Positions 1 through 11,873 of a stretch of 64,000 nt of DNA are shown here, piece by piece. The stretch is from Ulva prolifera. Its lineage: Eukaryota; Chlorophyta; Ulvophyceae; Ulvales; Ulvaceae. The stretch is from positions 6,611,361-6,675,360 of the forward strand of contig CM041200.1 of NCBI GenBank assembly GCA_023078555.1, given 5' to 3'. The stretch's first letter is position 1. Each line of letters opens with the position of its first letter. Under the pieces are notes generated by a model. The model worked only from the letters and a program-made list of their open reading frames with translations, was not told where the DNA came from and searched no databases. A program made the position numbers and the translations under genes.

Positions 1-2806
1 CGGCGGTTCTGCAGCCTTACGCTCGCAAAGATGATCCGCCTGTGCGCGCAGCTGCGCTACATCCAGCAGAAGGTGCTGCCTGCGGATGCCCGCTGGCTGC
101 AGCTCATCCCCGCGAGCGACCAACCGACCGCGCCGCCGCCCGACCCCAGCGCGCCCAACGGCCTGCAGCAGCCGCATGAGGCCTTCATGGCCGCCATCGT
201 TGCGAAAACAAATGAGGAGGCGGTGGAGGCGCAGCTGCGGGCCGCCGCCGAGACGGCGGAGGGCGGCCTGGTAGCCACGCTGGCGGCGTTCCTGCATGTG
301 CTGCTGGTGCGTGCAAGCATGAGCCAGCACCACACGCAGGTGCTGCTGGACCGATATCGCACGGCTTTGAAGAACATCATGGCGTCGGTGCGCTCCCCCC
401 TGTGCTGCCTGCGCTGTGCCTCAACTGCATCACATGGGCTTGTGTGGCTGTCAGCTGGATCGTCCACAGCATCGCGCGTGCGGTGTTAAATGCCCTGGCT
501 GCTGTGGCTACTGGGTCATCTAGCGTGACTGTCAGCCACAAGTGTGATGTGTGATATCACAACTTGTCATTCGCTGATCAACATGCAGATGCGACACTGA
601 AGGTGTCATGTGGTTTGTTGGGAGCTGTGATATCGGGCGAGGGCATCTGCCTTACAGGGGTCACGCACACGCCCAGTCGTCCAGGGTCCACATGCCGACC
701 GCGGCTGGCTTGCAGCCGCCGCATAAGCTGCAGTGGCAACCCTGCATCCCTCACGGGCATGCTCACTGTCGCACGAGTGCAGGTGAACGAGGAGGCCTCC
801 CCGGGGACTGCAGAAATCGCGGCGCTGGACGTCGTGGCGAAGGTCTGGAAGTGCAGCAGCCTGCGCGCCAACCTCACGATCAGCCGCTTCGTGTCCGTCG
901 GGCTGCTGCGAGTGCAGGACGTGCTAGACTGGGTGTTCCTCCCGTCCCCTGAGTCCTCGGCACCAGCACCGAAACTAGTAGACACGGAAGAGGGCACCGC
1001 CACCACCGCTCTGGAGTGCGTGCTGTCCCTGCTGACGGCATTGTTGGAGCAAGCTCAGGTGTGGCAGCGCCGTGCAGAATCCAAAGTGATGCGGAACCAA
1101 GTGACCAGCTGCGTATGCAAGCGGCACACGGTTTGCTGTGTGTCCGTGTGCCAGCGATGCTGTGCACCAGGTGGCGGTGTCCACCTGGCAGCTGCCACAC
1201 ACCAGCGACTGCACGCCGAAGCACGCGCCGCCACATGCTCGGCTGCACATGACACGCATGCATATGAACATCATCTGTTGCTGAGGCTGAACGACGTCAA
1301 AGCTGTCCACCCGCACATGTCCCTCTAAGGTTCCAGCCGCATGGTACAGAGCAGCGATGGTGAGATGTTTGTGCAGGCGAGTGCCGATCAGCTGAAGGAG
1401 CTGCGGCAGCAGCTGCCGAAGCTGGAGGTGGAGGCGCAGACGGCGTCGACGGAGATGCAGGCGGCGCAGCAGCAGGCGCAGGACCCTGGCGTGACGGACG
1501 AGGAGCGTGAGCAGCTAATGGAGCGCATCCCGGTGCTCACCAACAGCGAGGCCGACCTTGCTCAGCGCCTGCAAGGCGTGCGCGAGGTGTGGCCCATTCC
1601 CGGCGTGGGAGCTGCTGCTTGCTTCCAGTGCATCACGATGCATCACAGGTCAACTGCGGGTCATGGTGTACGGTGACTCACTCTGTCCAGCACTTGTTGA
1701 CGATCCTCAGGTCTCAACAGACATACAGAGCTGGCACACCAGGGGTTACGAGGGTGTCTGAGCGATGCTGTCTCAGTGACTCAGTGTACCAAAGCCGGTG
1801 TACATTGGTGAGAAACTGTGCTTGAGGTCAATTACAGCATGGACATGCGGTCCATGTGAAAAATGAGGCGCAGATGTGGACATGTTACACACGTCATGTC
1901 AACATGCGCGCCTCATCCTACCATATTGCCTCGGGTGGTCCGGCCCCTTGGTAGTCCACCCCATAGACGATGCAAGCAGTGACACGCAGAAAGATACATC
2001 ACGATGGTAGAGGTTGCAGAGACCTTGCGATATTTGCATATTTCCAGCAGGCGTGCACGTGGTTGCACCCTCAGTGCACAGGCAGGGCAGCAGATGGTGG
2101 TGGAAATCATCAACATGCCGGATGCAGAGTCTGGAAGAAGTCGACGCAAAACTGAATGAGCAGCGGGCGCGTGGGAAAGAAGCTCTCGAGGGCCTGTTCC
2201 TGCGGTTCGTGCAGTCCTCTGTGCGGGTCTGCGAAACTTTGGAGCGAGAGGAACAGCAGAAGCCAGAGGATGGGAATGGAGGTCAGGCAGGTGGGCTCCT
2301 GCTTGCTCTTGCTGTGGGAAAGCCACCGTCTTTCCAGTGACGGAGTTCACTATGCAACATAGCGCCGTGGTGGATTTCTAGCAAGTCAAGCTCCACACAT
2401 TGCATATAGGCTGCCGTGGAGTAGACTTGCCAGAGTGCTGCAGAACGAGTGTTGAGCACCCTTAAGATGCACCTGTCATTAAGGTGACACGAGAGTGAGG
2501 GCAGTCGGGACTCCTGTATATGTGCCTCTGTTCTGTGCACGAAGCTGTCGCCATGCACCGTTCCTGGGCCGCGGTTCAAACCATGATGGGGCATGCCGTG
2601 CAGAGTCACTGAAGGCTCACAAGGCGATGCTGGTCAACGCTTTCATCTCTTTTGCAAGGCATTTCGCGTGCATCGCACGCGAATACAATGATGTCGTGAC
2701 GGCCGTGCAACAGAGCCTGGATGCGTGCCCTACACCTCAGCACATGACGCAATTGGCGTTTCGGATCCTGCCAAGCCTCAAGGAGTGCAAGGGGAACCTT
2801 GGCTGA
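1..2806 (+). CDS. NCBP1: Nuclear cap-binding protein subunit 1 (CBP80), C-terminal part
   Basis: Large subunit of the nuclear cap-binding complex, which with CBP20 binds the m7G cap of RNA polymerase II transcripts and acts in splicing, export and decay. The gene enters from the left edge, so the N-terminal MIF4G region is missing. Exons I can place: 1-387 (ends ...KNIMAS), 783-about 1083 (starts VNEEASPG; acceptor GTGCAG), about 1348-1585, about 2127-2297, and a last exon near 2605 ending in TGA at 2804-2806. Joining 387 to 783 keeps phase and gives a helix pair ending in LDVVAKVW, which aligns with the CBP80 segment ending FEVW, followed by a stretch (VQDVLDWVF) like the family's AVANWIF. 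A coiled linker follows (ADQLKELRQQLPKLEVEAQ), then GKEALEGLFLRFVQ, like the CBP80 SEQKNLFLVIFQRF helix. The last exon is the least certain. Family assignment is by remembered similarity. Confidence 0.72.
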
Positions 2807-4100
2807 AATGTCATTGTCTTGAAGGCAATCCTGTTGGGGTCGCGTGCACCACAACTCTGTGTATACATTGTACTGCAGCCTCCATCACAACAGCATATTT
2901 CATTGTGCAAAAAGTGTCCACTAGAGCTTGCAGATTTCCTCAGGAGCTGTGATTGCTTTTAGATTGGGTATTGATGCAGAATGCAATTGTGCAAATGTGT
3001 GTAGAGGTCAAAGGTATCTGAAGGGGCCCTGACAGCATTCGACATGCAAATAGCTTTGTATGCATTTCGCTTGCATACGTTAATCAAATCTTTGCTGTCT
3101 CACACCATGCTTTGTACGATGCTGTGTGCGAGCAATGGACAGCGTGACTTCGTGATGATAGATAGGACTTCTGGCCTGGCCATTGGCCAGCTTGTTGCCT
3201 GTAGCGGGGGTGCAGGGTGAGAGCGTTCTGTCCTTGACCTAGGAACATGTGAAGTTTTCAGAGAAATATATTGACAATCGTTTTGTGGTTGAACAACGAC
3301 CCCTATTCTGGAGTTCAAAACTGCATATATGCTGTCCACCAGCTGCGGACCTAACTTGTATTTCTCTTCTCCAATTCCCACAGCCCTCTGAATCAGGGCT
3401 GCTGAATTACAATTATGCCAAATGAAAACAATATTTACAGAAATTCAAGCTGCTGTAATTAAGCGTTAATTGGCAAATCGTGCATTAATCCGACATTGAT
3501 TAACGCATATACAACTTATATCACAACTCTTTCAATTAAACAACTTTCAACACCGTTGGTCAACCTGCTCGCTAGGGTCGGTTACCTGAAAATGTTACTA
3601 TTTTCTGGGACCCTCAGTCAACCATATAAACACGGGACATGCCCAATGATCTCGAGCTGCGCACATCACGCTTGTCTCTTCAAATTCACAGATGCGCACT
3701 TCACACCGTCCGCAGATGCAACAACCCTGATTTTAGCCCCACTGCGCTGCATGTGCAATATAGGTAGGTCTATCATCATTCAGATGGGGTGCATGGTTCG
3801 AATCTGAAGGCTGCAGCTCACATTGACCATCGCGTGTGGTACTGCACTGATAGCTTGCAATGGATCTTCGTGCACGCCTTGAAACTGCGCTAACCGACGA
3901 GCCAATAGAGACAACATTGAGGCGACGGACGCTGTTGACGATCCGGCAACGACGCTAGTGGTACGATCGCAAGGACCAGGCAACGCCACAGCTGCAGGCC
4001 TAGGATCACAGGTGCCTCCACATCTGCAACAACCGCCGTACAGTTGTTTTCTCGCAGAAAAGCAGAAAAGCAGTACACAAGGAAAAAGGGAAAGCAGCCG
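2807..4100. other. Intergenic, locally AT-rich, no gene seen
   Basis: No convincing exon was found. Around 3400-3550 the sequence becomes markedly AT-rich (repeated TTAAT/AATTA words), unlike the GC-rich coding neighbourhood. This may be the flank of the hAT relic that follows or an old insertion. A T-loop-like GGTTCGAATCT at 3795-3805 lacks a pairing stem and is not a tRNA. Confidence 0.5.
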
Positions 4101-4106
4101 TAAGAA

Positions 4107-5180
4107 TTGGGATACAAATCCAATGCATTCGAACTGCTGAATTCAAAGCATTCTCAGGCAGCAAGACAACCCCTCACAAAGGGAAGGGGTTCTCATCATA
4201 CAGCAGCCTGGTACCACGTTGAGTGGGAACCTGAAGATCAAGACCAATTCAGCAAAACATATCTGTTCAGAGATGCTGATCTTTGGACTCGTTGCTATGA
4301 AGCGATTGCAATTATGAAGTGCAAACAGTGATCACACAGAAGTACAAGCCCACCACATCCTGATGTAGACATATCTACTGAGCAGCTGCACGGGATTCTT
4401 GCCATATTCACCCCTGAAACCAAACATGTTAACGGCAGCCTCAGTCGATAGGCGGAGGTGTGCATTTCTATCAGCATGACATCGTCTCCAAAGACAGCAG
4501 CAGAGCTCCTAACTCAGGTTCTCGCTGCCAAAAACCATCGCATTCAATTTTGTGTGTATGTATGCATGATTACATGCATGTTTTGTTACTTGTCCATGCT
4601 TCCAGGCTTATGTGGCGTTTGTATCAGGGCAAAGGTTCACAGCTCTGACTAGGTATGCTGTGTTGGCTACGCTTGAAGCTATCTCTGAGGTAGTTGCCGT
4701 CAAGACATGTGCTTCTCTGTCCAAGATGTCGTTCTTTGGCGTATGCTCAGATGGATGGACAACGACTGGTCGGCATACCACCACAGCCCCTGGTGGCACA
4801 CCTGGGCCTCCAATACACTTGGCTGCATATGAAAGCATGAAATCTGGAATAGCTGAGCATAACGCTGAAGCCGTTCGCGCATCGCTGCTTGACGGCCAAG
4901 ACTTGAATATTGAATTGGATGCAACTGATCGCCAATATCCAGTGAACAAAGTATTGCTGTTCACGTCTGACACAACAGCTGTGATGCCAACAACAACAGG
5001 ATGAGATCCGGAAGTTCCCTATGTGTGCAGGAATGGCATGGGTTGCATGCTTCTCTCAAGTTGCAAACTCGTTGTCGTTGGACCAGGTGAATGTGGAATC
5101 AATTGCTGATCTGCTTGCTCATGCCAAGCAAGTAGCCATGGTGTTTTGGACGGGCAACTTTCGGAAACTTTTCGTAAGTA
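4107..5180 (+). mobile_element. Degraded hAT-family DNA transposon (transposase relic)
   Basis: A broken transposase coding region. The clearest part is 4612-5000, which reads FFGVCSDGWTTTGRHTT. The C/T-S-D-G-W-T block is the hallmark of the start of the hAT RNase H-like core, which carries the first catalytic aspartate. About 70 residues later LLFTSDTTAVM resembles the next core strand (usually vTtDNAsNm), with T replacing N. The reading then shifts frame near 5000 and continues in another frame with MAWVACFSQVANSL, matching the hAT C-x-x-H/N-l block, and AKQVAMVFWTGNFRKLF. Upstream, 4107-4331 (HTAAWYHVEWEPED... ending EAIAIMKCKQ) may be the remains of a BED-type region without an intact zinc site. 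Frameshifts and stops show it is dead. No terminal inverted repeats or target duplication were located. Confidence 0.6.
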
Positions 5181-5602
5181 TGCAACTCGATGCCTGACTG
5201 AAAGAAACCTGTCGAGTGTCAAACGGACAGCGTCTCCCTCCTGCAGATTTTAAAGTCCAGCTTCAGCAGTTCGGAGAGACCACATTTGGCAATCACCAAG
5301 CAGTGCATGTACCTCTCATACAACTCGGCCCTGGCACGTGCTGCCTGCTGTGCTGTCATGTGCTGCCTGCTGTGCTGCCTGCTGTGCGGGTGATCAAGGC
5401 CCACGGGCTGCCCAAAAGCCAGTGTAGCAAGGCACAACAATTGGCCCACTTCAGATATGAGCTACATGCTCAGAGTTGCATCATGACTCGCGGGCCGGTT
5501 TGCAACGGGGCGGCGTTGCTGGACTGACCGTGAGGATGGAGGTCGAGGACAGGCAGCCTCGGATGGCGCCTCGTCCAGTGCGGCTCTGTCGTACGGGAAC
5601 AG

Positions 5603-5717
<115 letters not shown>

Positions 5718-5839
5718 CCTGTCACACAGCTGCGAGGACACAGTTCAGAGGACGGTGCAACAGGGGAAACAGGTTGACAAGTCAAGTCCGAAGCAGACGG
5801 ACAGTATATGTGTATTCATAGGCTCTAGAGTGAGCCTGT

Positions 5840-6758
5840 AGTTCAGAGGGAAAAAATATATATATACCCTTCAGCCTCGAAGAGACTGGTATATTTTATT
5901 TCCTCCTGAAACCCTTGGAACCTCAACAGGCCCGATCTCACTCAGTCCAGAACAAAACAGCATCACAACTACTCCCCCTGAACACCGCTGACCCACAATG
6001 GTCCACTGGGGTAACAAGGCAATATCACAGCATCATGCTGGCTCAAACGAATCCTCAAGATCTTCTTTCAAATGGTGTTCGTCCAGACGGGAAAAAAATA
6101 AAATGTCATGACATGTATGAGGTCTTCTCCTTAGGCAAATATAGCCTGAAAGCCCGGCCCGAATCTACGGTCAAGCTCCTGGTGCAGCAGTAGGTCGACT
6201 TGATCAGTAGCGTCTAGTTCATGTTCCGCTGTCGCTTCAGAAATGTAGGACGACACCGGGTTGCAAGGTCTCCTCAGAATTCCTGGGGCAATTCTTCCCA
6301 AACTACTTTATTAATTGCTGATCTTCTGGCGCCAGCAATGTACACCGCGGCTGCCACAGAGAAGAGCCATCTTTGCGTACCACGAGACACCCCGGGGGGA
6401 TGTCCAGCAACGACTCTATGGCAGCCGGGGTGCGGCCAAGCCTTTTCCTGTCAGGTTCCAGGACCTAAACCAAAGGATTGAAGATGGGATGCAGTTCAAT
6501 TGGCGGAACGTCAGGATCAAATTACCGATCTGGGTCCACAAAGTATGGACGCAAATACTGAACATTAATCACGTTGTGAATGCCTGAATAGGCATCCGGA
6601 AGCTTAATGCGATACTCGGTCGGTCCGCATACTGCAGTGACGGAGAATGGTCCCACAGAATGTGGAAGCAACTTGCACCACCGACCACACCAGCGGGAGT
6701 GGCGAGGGCACCCCAAGGCGGGCATAATAGCACGGGGGCACACAGGCGGCCTCATCAA
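5840..6758 (-). mobile_element. Ty3/gypsy LTR retrotransposon relic, 3' end
   Basis: On the minus strand 6758-6522 encodes the C-terminal domain of a Ty3/gypsy integrase. KLLPHSVGPFSV, then GPTEYRIKLPDA, IHNVINVQYLRPYF match the conserved pattern K-L-x-p-r-w-x-G-P-f, v-a-Y-r-L-x-L-P, i-H-x-V-f-h-V-s-x-L-k-P-y of the GPY/F module. The frame ends in a stop, and further stops follow. About 550 bases downstream is a purine-rich run (minus strand CAGGGGGAG at about 5980), the usual polypurine tract just before the 3' LTR. The following sequence starts TGTGATGC and contains AAATAAAATATACC. Reverse transcriptase, RNase H, protease and gag are absent from the window. The relic directly abuts the 3' end of the Pro/Gly-rich gene. 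Confidence 0.7.
5845..5975 (-). repeat. Candidate 3' LTR fragment
   Basis: The sequence immediately after the polypurine-like run on the minus strand, beginning TGTGATGC and including an A/T-rich signal. The far LTR end and any partner LTR cannot be defined, so the limits are approximate. Confidence 0.35.
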
Positions 6759-8290
6759 TTGGTCGGGTGATTGCTGCTGCTGTTGCCGCCCGGTGGGGGC
6801 CGGGGCCCATTGCGATGCCTCCTGGGCGGACCCCTGTTGTTCTGCCCGTGCGGCCCGTGGGGCCCCCCGCCGCCGCCCGGCGGGGGCCGGGGATCGTCGT
6901 CATTCCCCCCTGAATGATTTTGCCAGGTTGGCCCCCCTTCTCCCCCGCTGCCGCTTGGTGGAGGCGCATGACTGCCAAAGGGGACTTCGATATCAAACTC
7001 CTCCAAGCCCTCATCCACAGCATCGGCGTGCGGGCCCCCTCCCGCTGGAGGCCCAGCACCCGCCGCGAGGTGCTGTAGGAAATCAGGCTGGGGAGGCGGC
7101 GGCAGCTGCGGCGCCGCGCCGGGGTGCAGCGCGAGGTTGTGGAACACATCCACCACGCCTTGTTCCGGGTTCTCGGCAGGTGCAGGCCCTGAACGGCGTC
7201 GCAAGTCAGCACGCAGAGGGCAGCAGGTGCAGTGCATGCATGCACGCGGAGCGTGCGCCAGCATCGCGAAAGGCGAGAGCATGCAAGCCTGAGGCCACCT
7301 GGCCCTTCTGTGCGCGTCAGACCCAGCGACAAGCAGCCCCCGTTCCAAGACAGGCGACCGGTGTTATGGTTCCATCCCGCCACCTGGCCCCTGCACCGGG
7401 ATGCGGCGCCTGCTATGCTCAGGTGTGCTCGCAGTCTGTGTGCCATGCGTCGCGGATGCGTACACACTCACCCCGGCAACTCTCGCGTGAAGGGCCAACA
7501 TCTGAGCGATCATCACAGAAGCGCCCGGCCGCGCACCTGGCTATGACGGCAGGGGCTGCACAGCCCCCTAGACACGGGGCATGTGCAATAGCGGCCAGAG
7601 CAGCTGGCGGAGCGCTGCAGCACCGCAGTGGCCATGGGGTGCCCGTGACATGGCTGTGGCGTGAGACAGAGCAACCACAGCGGTCGCAAGCTGTCGCCGC
7701 ATGACCTGAGTTGAGGGCTGAGGTCCCATTCTGTGCGATACGTGGGTGTTTAGATCGTATGATTGCACTGTCATGCAGCCTGCCTGGGTGTTCTCCCATG
7801 CGATGGCCCGGCACCAGGCGTGCTCTGTCTGCCTTTACCACAAAAGTCTCCACCGTCTGAACATCCGAACACAAAGCAGAGTCCATGCCTAGGTGCCACT
7901 GCAGAACAGCGTGCCAGAGAGATCTACACAGGGCCTGCGTGGGCACCGGCGGAGACTAATTGCCACACCAGTTAACACCGCTCAGTGCACAACGTGGTGC
8001 TCGGCCTGAACGGATCGCATGATGACAAGGCCGAAGGGCGGCGGAGGGACGGGCGCACCGGGGGGGTCAAAGCCGTCCAGTAGCAGGTCCACCTGGAGGT
8101 GTCCGGCAGCCGCGATCGGCGGCATCGGCTCCTGGGGAAGCATGTCGAAGGCCGCGGCAGCCGCCACGCCGAGGTGTGTGTTCTTACACTTCCTGGTGCC
8201 GCGAGCTGGACGTGGCGCAAGGGGCATGAACTCACGGTCCTGTCGCGCGCGGCCCTCGCGGCCGCAGGCTCTGATGCAGCTCCCACATGG
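6755..8290 (-). CDS. Unrecognised Pro/Gly-rich protein (two exons seen)
   Basis: I do not recognise this gene. Two stretches look coding. At 8190-7982 is a segment with AFDMLPQEPMPPIAAAGHL and QVDLLLDGFDPPGAPVPPPPF. At 7197-6755, after a CAG acceptor, is a segment starting GPAPAENPEQGVVDVFHN and continuing through PPPPQPDFLQHL and GLEEFDIEVPFGS into a low-complexity tail of Gly, Pro, His and Asn ending SSSNHPTN-stop. The first half of the second exon has balanced acidic and hydrophobic content typical of real protein; the tail is disordered. The join between the exons is not resolved, and the first exon has in-frame residues to the left that may be intron. The stop codon lies within four bases of the recognisable Ty3/gypsy integrase relic, so the 3' end may have been created by the insertion. 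Confidence 0.4.
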
Positions 8291-8349
8291 TGCTGACATG
8301 ATCATGGAGCAAATGCTGCACAAGCATCGTGCAGTTGCAGTGCACACCG

Positions 8350-9862
8350 CCGTCCCACGCGTGGCCGGGAGGGGCCTGCCGACATGGGGACGCCATGTAG
8401 CTCAGATGTGGTTGAGCATGACAGGGCATGTCGATGGGATCTTGTTGCACACGGAAGACTGTCTTCTAGATGTGGCCACCTGGGTTGCACGAGCATGTGC
8501 ATACATGCATGCATGTGTGATCATGCGTTCTGCTGACCTGTACATCAGTGCGCAGATTCCCAGACCGTGTGTAGATGGACACAGAGACAAGGGATACATA
8601 CCGGGAGATAAATTCAGAGCCCATGGTTCGATTGTTGGCACTGTCTGAACTTGTCTTGCACGGTGTCTGAGTCTAGATCACATGCTGTGAGAGGGAATCG
8701 TCAACAGTGACCACAGCTGCACCTGCTGGCCCTGCACGCTACAGCCCAATCATCAAACGGCTGTTGTTGCTGTCGGCAGTGCTGTATCTGCAAGCCTTTT
8801 ACAACTGTAGCATCTACAGAAGGCGCTTGTTTGCCGCAGGAGTTCGGCAGAAGCTGTCAGAAAACTGCAACATGCAACGCGCTTCCGTTCAGCATATGTC
8901 AAGGATGACAATGTCTGGCAGTTTGTGTGGCTACTCTACGTTTGCTCACTTTGAGGCTGCGCAGAGGCTGCCTCCTGAATCCATGCAGCGTGACTAGCGC
9001 ACAACATTCTCTCTGCGAAAATCTCAATTAGATCAAACAAAAAGGAAATAATGCTTGTGGGCAGTACCTGACTTGCGATATCACATGGAGGAGGGGAGAG
9101 ACAGAGATTGCGCAGCGTATGTGCAGTGCCAACAACTGCTAATGTCGATAATGTCCAACCTGACACAAACTCATGGATGCCGACCACGTGGCAAGGTTCA
9201 AACTACCCAGATCTGCAGAGCCGCTTGCGTGTCCGGACGAAGCCGGAAGGTCCAGGTGCAGCCAGCGCCACTGGCATTGGCAGCCGGCTGAAGTGTAATA
9301 TCGATTGAACCGGCAGATACGATACATAGGGAAAAGGGTGCTTCGTATGTTCCAACAATAACGCGCCAACTTTGAGATTCACACCTCTTCACACCTGAGC
9401 ACCAGTGGACCGCGGTGGCGCAGCTGTCCGGCTGATTGCCCTGCGGCTAATTGCCCTGCAGGTCCATGGTAGATTGTCTGCGCGTATTTCACTGTCGGCC
9501 GTGTGCGGATGTGCGTGCCACCGACCCGTCCTTGTCAACTCCTGAGCCCAGTGTACACAGACGGAGGGACAGCAAGCTGACAGCAACGCGGGCACAACAA
9601 TTCCCGAACGATCGAACACGCGACCGAGCGATGCCACACACCACTCAACCACAGCAACTCAGCCCGGCAGCAACACGGCAACACTTCCCGCATTCCACGT
9701 GCCAGGTCGCCCGAACAGCATGCCGCCCATCTTGGTGCGCCATCCGCTGTTGTCCGTTGGCGTCCTTCCAGCTCTGCAGTTCTGCCCATCACACGATGCG
9801 AACAGTGACGGTATGCCTGACGTTGTGCCAGGGCTGGCACTGTCCTGATGCGGCACGGTCCA
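8350..9862. other. No gene recognised
   Basis: Only short, non-conserved frames on both strands. The composition is like that of the introns here, with TGCATGCATG words at 8500-8520. It could hold first exons or UTRs of the flanking minus-strand genes. Confidence 0.4.
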
Positions 9863-9897
9863 AGCTTTGGAGGGCGGGCTGGACGCCCTCCAAAGCT
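9863..9897. other. Perfect 14-bp hairpin
   Basis: AGCTTTGGAGGGCG at 9863-9876 is followed by a 7-base loop (GGCTGGA) and its exact reverse complement at 9884-9897. Nine of the 14 pairs are G-C, so the stem should be stable in RNA of either strand. It lies downstream of the PRA1-like exon, in its possible 3' region. Confidence 0.85.
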
Positions 9898-10062
9898 GCG
9901 CTGTGCAGCGGGGTGTCTGCTGCATGGCAAGACACGGGAAGAACGGGGGGTTGGGGGGCTGCGGCCGCTTGCACTCGGGCGGCCCCGCCAAGGAGTGCCA
10001 TGTCGGGCCCGCTTGGGCGCGGCTGTGAGTGGTGATCGCGCAGGTGTGCTGCAAGCACAAGC

Positions 10063-10300
10063 GCGGCGGGGCAGGTAGCGCAGCAGCGCCAGCGTGCAAC
10101 ACAGGATGAGGAACAACAGCACATCACAGCCAAGCCCCAGCCAGAATCCCACACAAAACAAGCAGCCGCCCAGCAGCATCACGATGCACATCAAATCGCG
10201 CTGCGCAAAAAGCAAGTCCCGCCCGTCCACACTCATGCGCCCCAGCACCAATGCACCCATGCAACAAACTCTCTGCCGCACAGCCCTCCCCAGCATCATG
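10063..10300 (-). CDS. PRA1-like (prenylated Rab acceptor) membrane exon, tentative
   Basis: The minus-strand segment reads GALVLGRMSVDGRDLLFAQR followed by two closely spaced hydrophobic stretches (MCIVMLLGGCLFCVGFWLGL and DVLLFLILCCTLALLRYLP). The layout resembles the C-terminal half of PRA1/YIP3 proteins: a P-l-v-l-x-G-r block, a short charged spacer, then a paired membrane hairpin and a basic/polar tail. PRA1 proteins sit in ER/Golgi/endosome membranes and act on prenylated Rab GTPases. The N-terminal exon was not found, and the tail beyond RYLPRR has no clear end. A second, decayed copy lies inverted at 10430-10640. The similarity is structural and weak; another small membrane protein is possible. 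Confidence 0.35.
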
Positions 10301-10429
10301 CAGCCAGTTCCTACACTGCGTGACAGCCAGAGCTGAACAGCCGGACGGCGATGGTCAATGGGCGATGGCGCCCAGCGGACCAAGAGGGGAGGCACGACGC
10401 TCAGGCAAGCTCGCCTGTGTGGGGAAGTG

Positions 10430-10640
10430 CAGGTGTGTGTGTGTGGGTGTTTCAGTGCTTCGGTATGGGTGCGCAGGTTTTCACTTCTGTGCGGTGCGGG
10501 TTGCATGGCGTGGTGGTGGTGTGGGGCGGCTGCGTGTTCCGCTTGGGATGTTCGCTGTAGCTTGAGTGTGCGGTGCTGTTGTTCCTGTACTTGTGTTGCG
10601 CGCTGGACTCCGCGGTGCTACCTGCCTCCTCGCGTTCATC
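10430..10640 (+). pseudogene. Inverted decayed copy of the PRA1-like exon
   Basis: The plus strand here matches the minus-strand exon at 10063-10300 over about 200 bases: shared words include GGCGGCTGC, GTGCTGTTGTTCCT, TGTGTTGC.CGCTGG and GCTACCTGCC, in the same order. The translated copy keeps VLLFLYLCCALD but has a stop (TAG) just before it, so it is probably dead. The two copies face each other head to head about 130 bases apart. Confidence 0.5.
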
Positions 10641-10649
10641 CTTGCAGCA

Positions 10650-11873
10650 CTGCCGCCTCCGCTACCGCACCAGTGGCAGTCAGCCACAGCCCCTGCCAGC
10701 CACACACACAGGCCTCCCTGAAGCCTCCATGGGGCCACCGGCATGGGGCCGTCGGCAAGGTGGCAGCGCTCCCTTTCGCGCCCAGACAGTCATGGCCCCC
10801 GTTCCCGCCCATGCTCACCTGCACGCCGCCATCCAGGCTCACATTCCTGCCACTGCCGAGGCAGAGGAGCCTGCACAGCTGTGCGAGGCCGCACCGCAGG
10901 GACTGCACATGAACTGTGGAAGCTCTGTATCATCTGTGGCTGCTTCACTGCAATCAGATGGCCATCTTGGACAAAGACTCTGGCGGAACCTTGGATTGCA
11001 CAAGAGCGTGAGCAGTGGGAGATGCAGTCCTGTGCTGTACGTCGACATAGCGGGCAAATCAGCTCTGGTGTCTGTCTGAGGCCAAGATGTTTTTATTGTT
11101 GCTCCAGCATAGAAGAAGTGCACAACGGGTGCGAGTACAACATAGAGTGTGGAGCTTTCCATGACCTTTCAAACAGTACATGGTTCACCTGTCTCCGAGG
11201 TACACGCGTGCTTTCAATCAGGCAGCCCAGTTGTTTCGTATCAAACATCTGCTTGGAGTACGGAAGATCAACTAGACGGCGAAAAGCCCAGCTCAATCTT
11301 ATTATGTGCTATACGTGATCGTCTTGCGGTGCTCTTCACAGTTGACTGGAATGTGCAGGTGTTGGTCCAAAACGCTCACTGATCAGGCACAGGGTAGAGT
11401 GCAAGCGGAACTGACCACATGAACACGAAGCCAAACGTGCCATCAGATACCTGTGCAGATCCACCACTGTGTTCAGGATGCGCAGTGACTTTTGACAGTC
11501 CTCGGTACGAGATATGACGCAAACCAAGCTTGATGCCAGTCAGGCACAGGCAGCGTCATTGGAATGCCGATGGGCCTGGACTATTGAGATGTTGTTGTTT
11601 GTCTCCATTCAATCAGTCCGATCGGAACCGCTGTGCAGCGAGATATCCGCGTGGCGTATGGTGCAAACTGCATGCCGCTATGCGAGTGCCGCCCACGCAC
11701 TGAGGACACAGCGAGACGTTGCGAAAGAGGTTCGATCTGCATGCCTGGCTCGTTATAGCTGTGATTGGGCAAGGCTCTACCACGCCGTGCAGATCGGCCC
11801 AGCTGATCGGCGTCACCATATAGAACAGTCTTGCTACAACCGTTCAAGCTACCTGAGGCATAAGAATCTTTGA
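10650..11873. other. No gene recognised upstream of NDUFB2
   Basis: No homology-supported exon. The last few hundred bases are a plausible promoter/5' UTR for the NDUFB2 gene starting at 11874, but I see no diagnostic element. Confidence 0.4.

Noticed and set aside
3786-3812. tRNA-like T-loop GGTTCGAATC
   Set aside because: The flanking five bases do not pair and no D-arm, anticodon arm or acceptor stem can be drawn.
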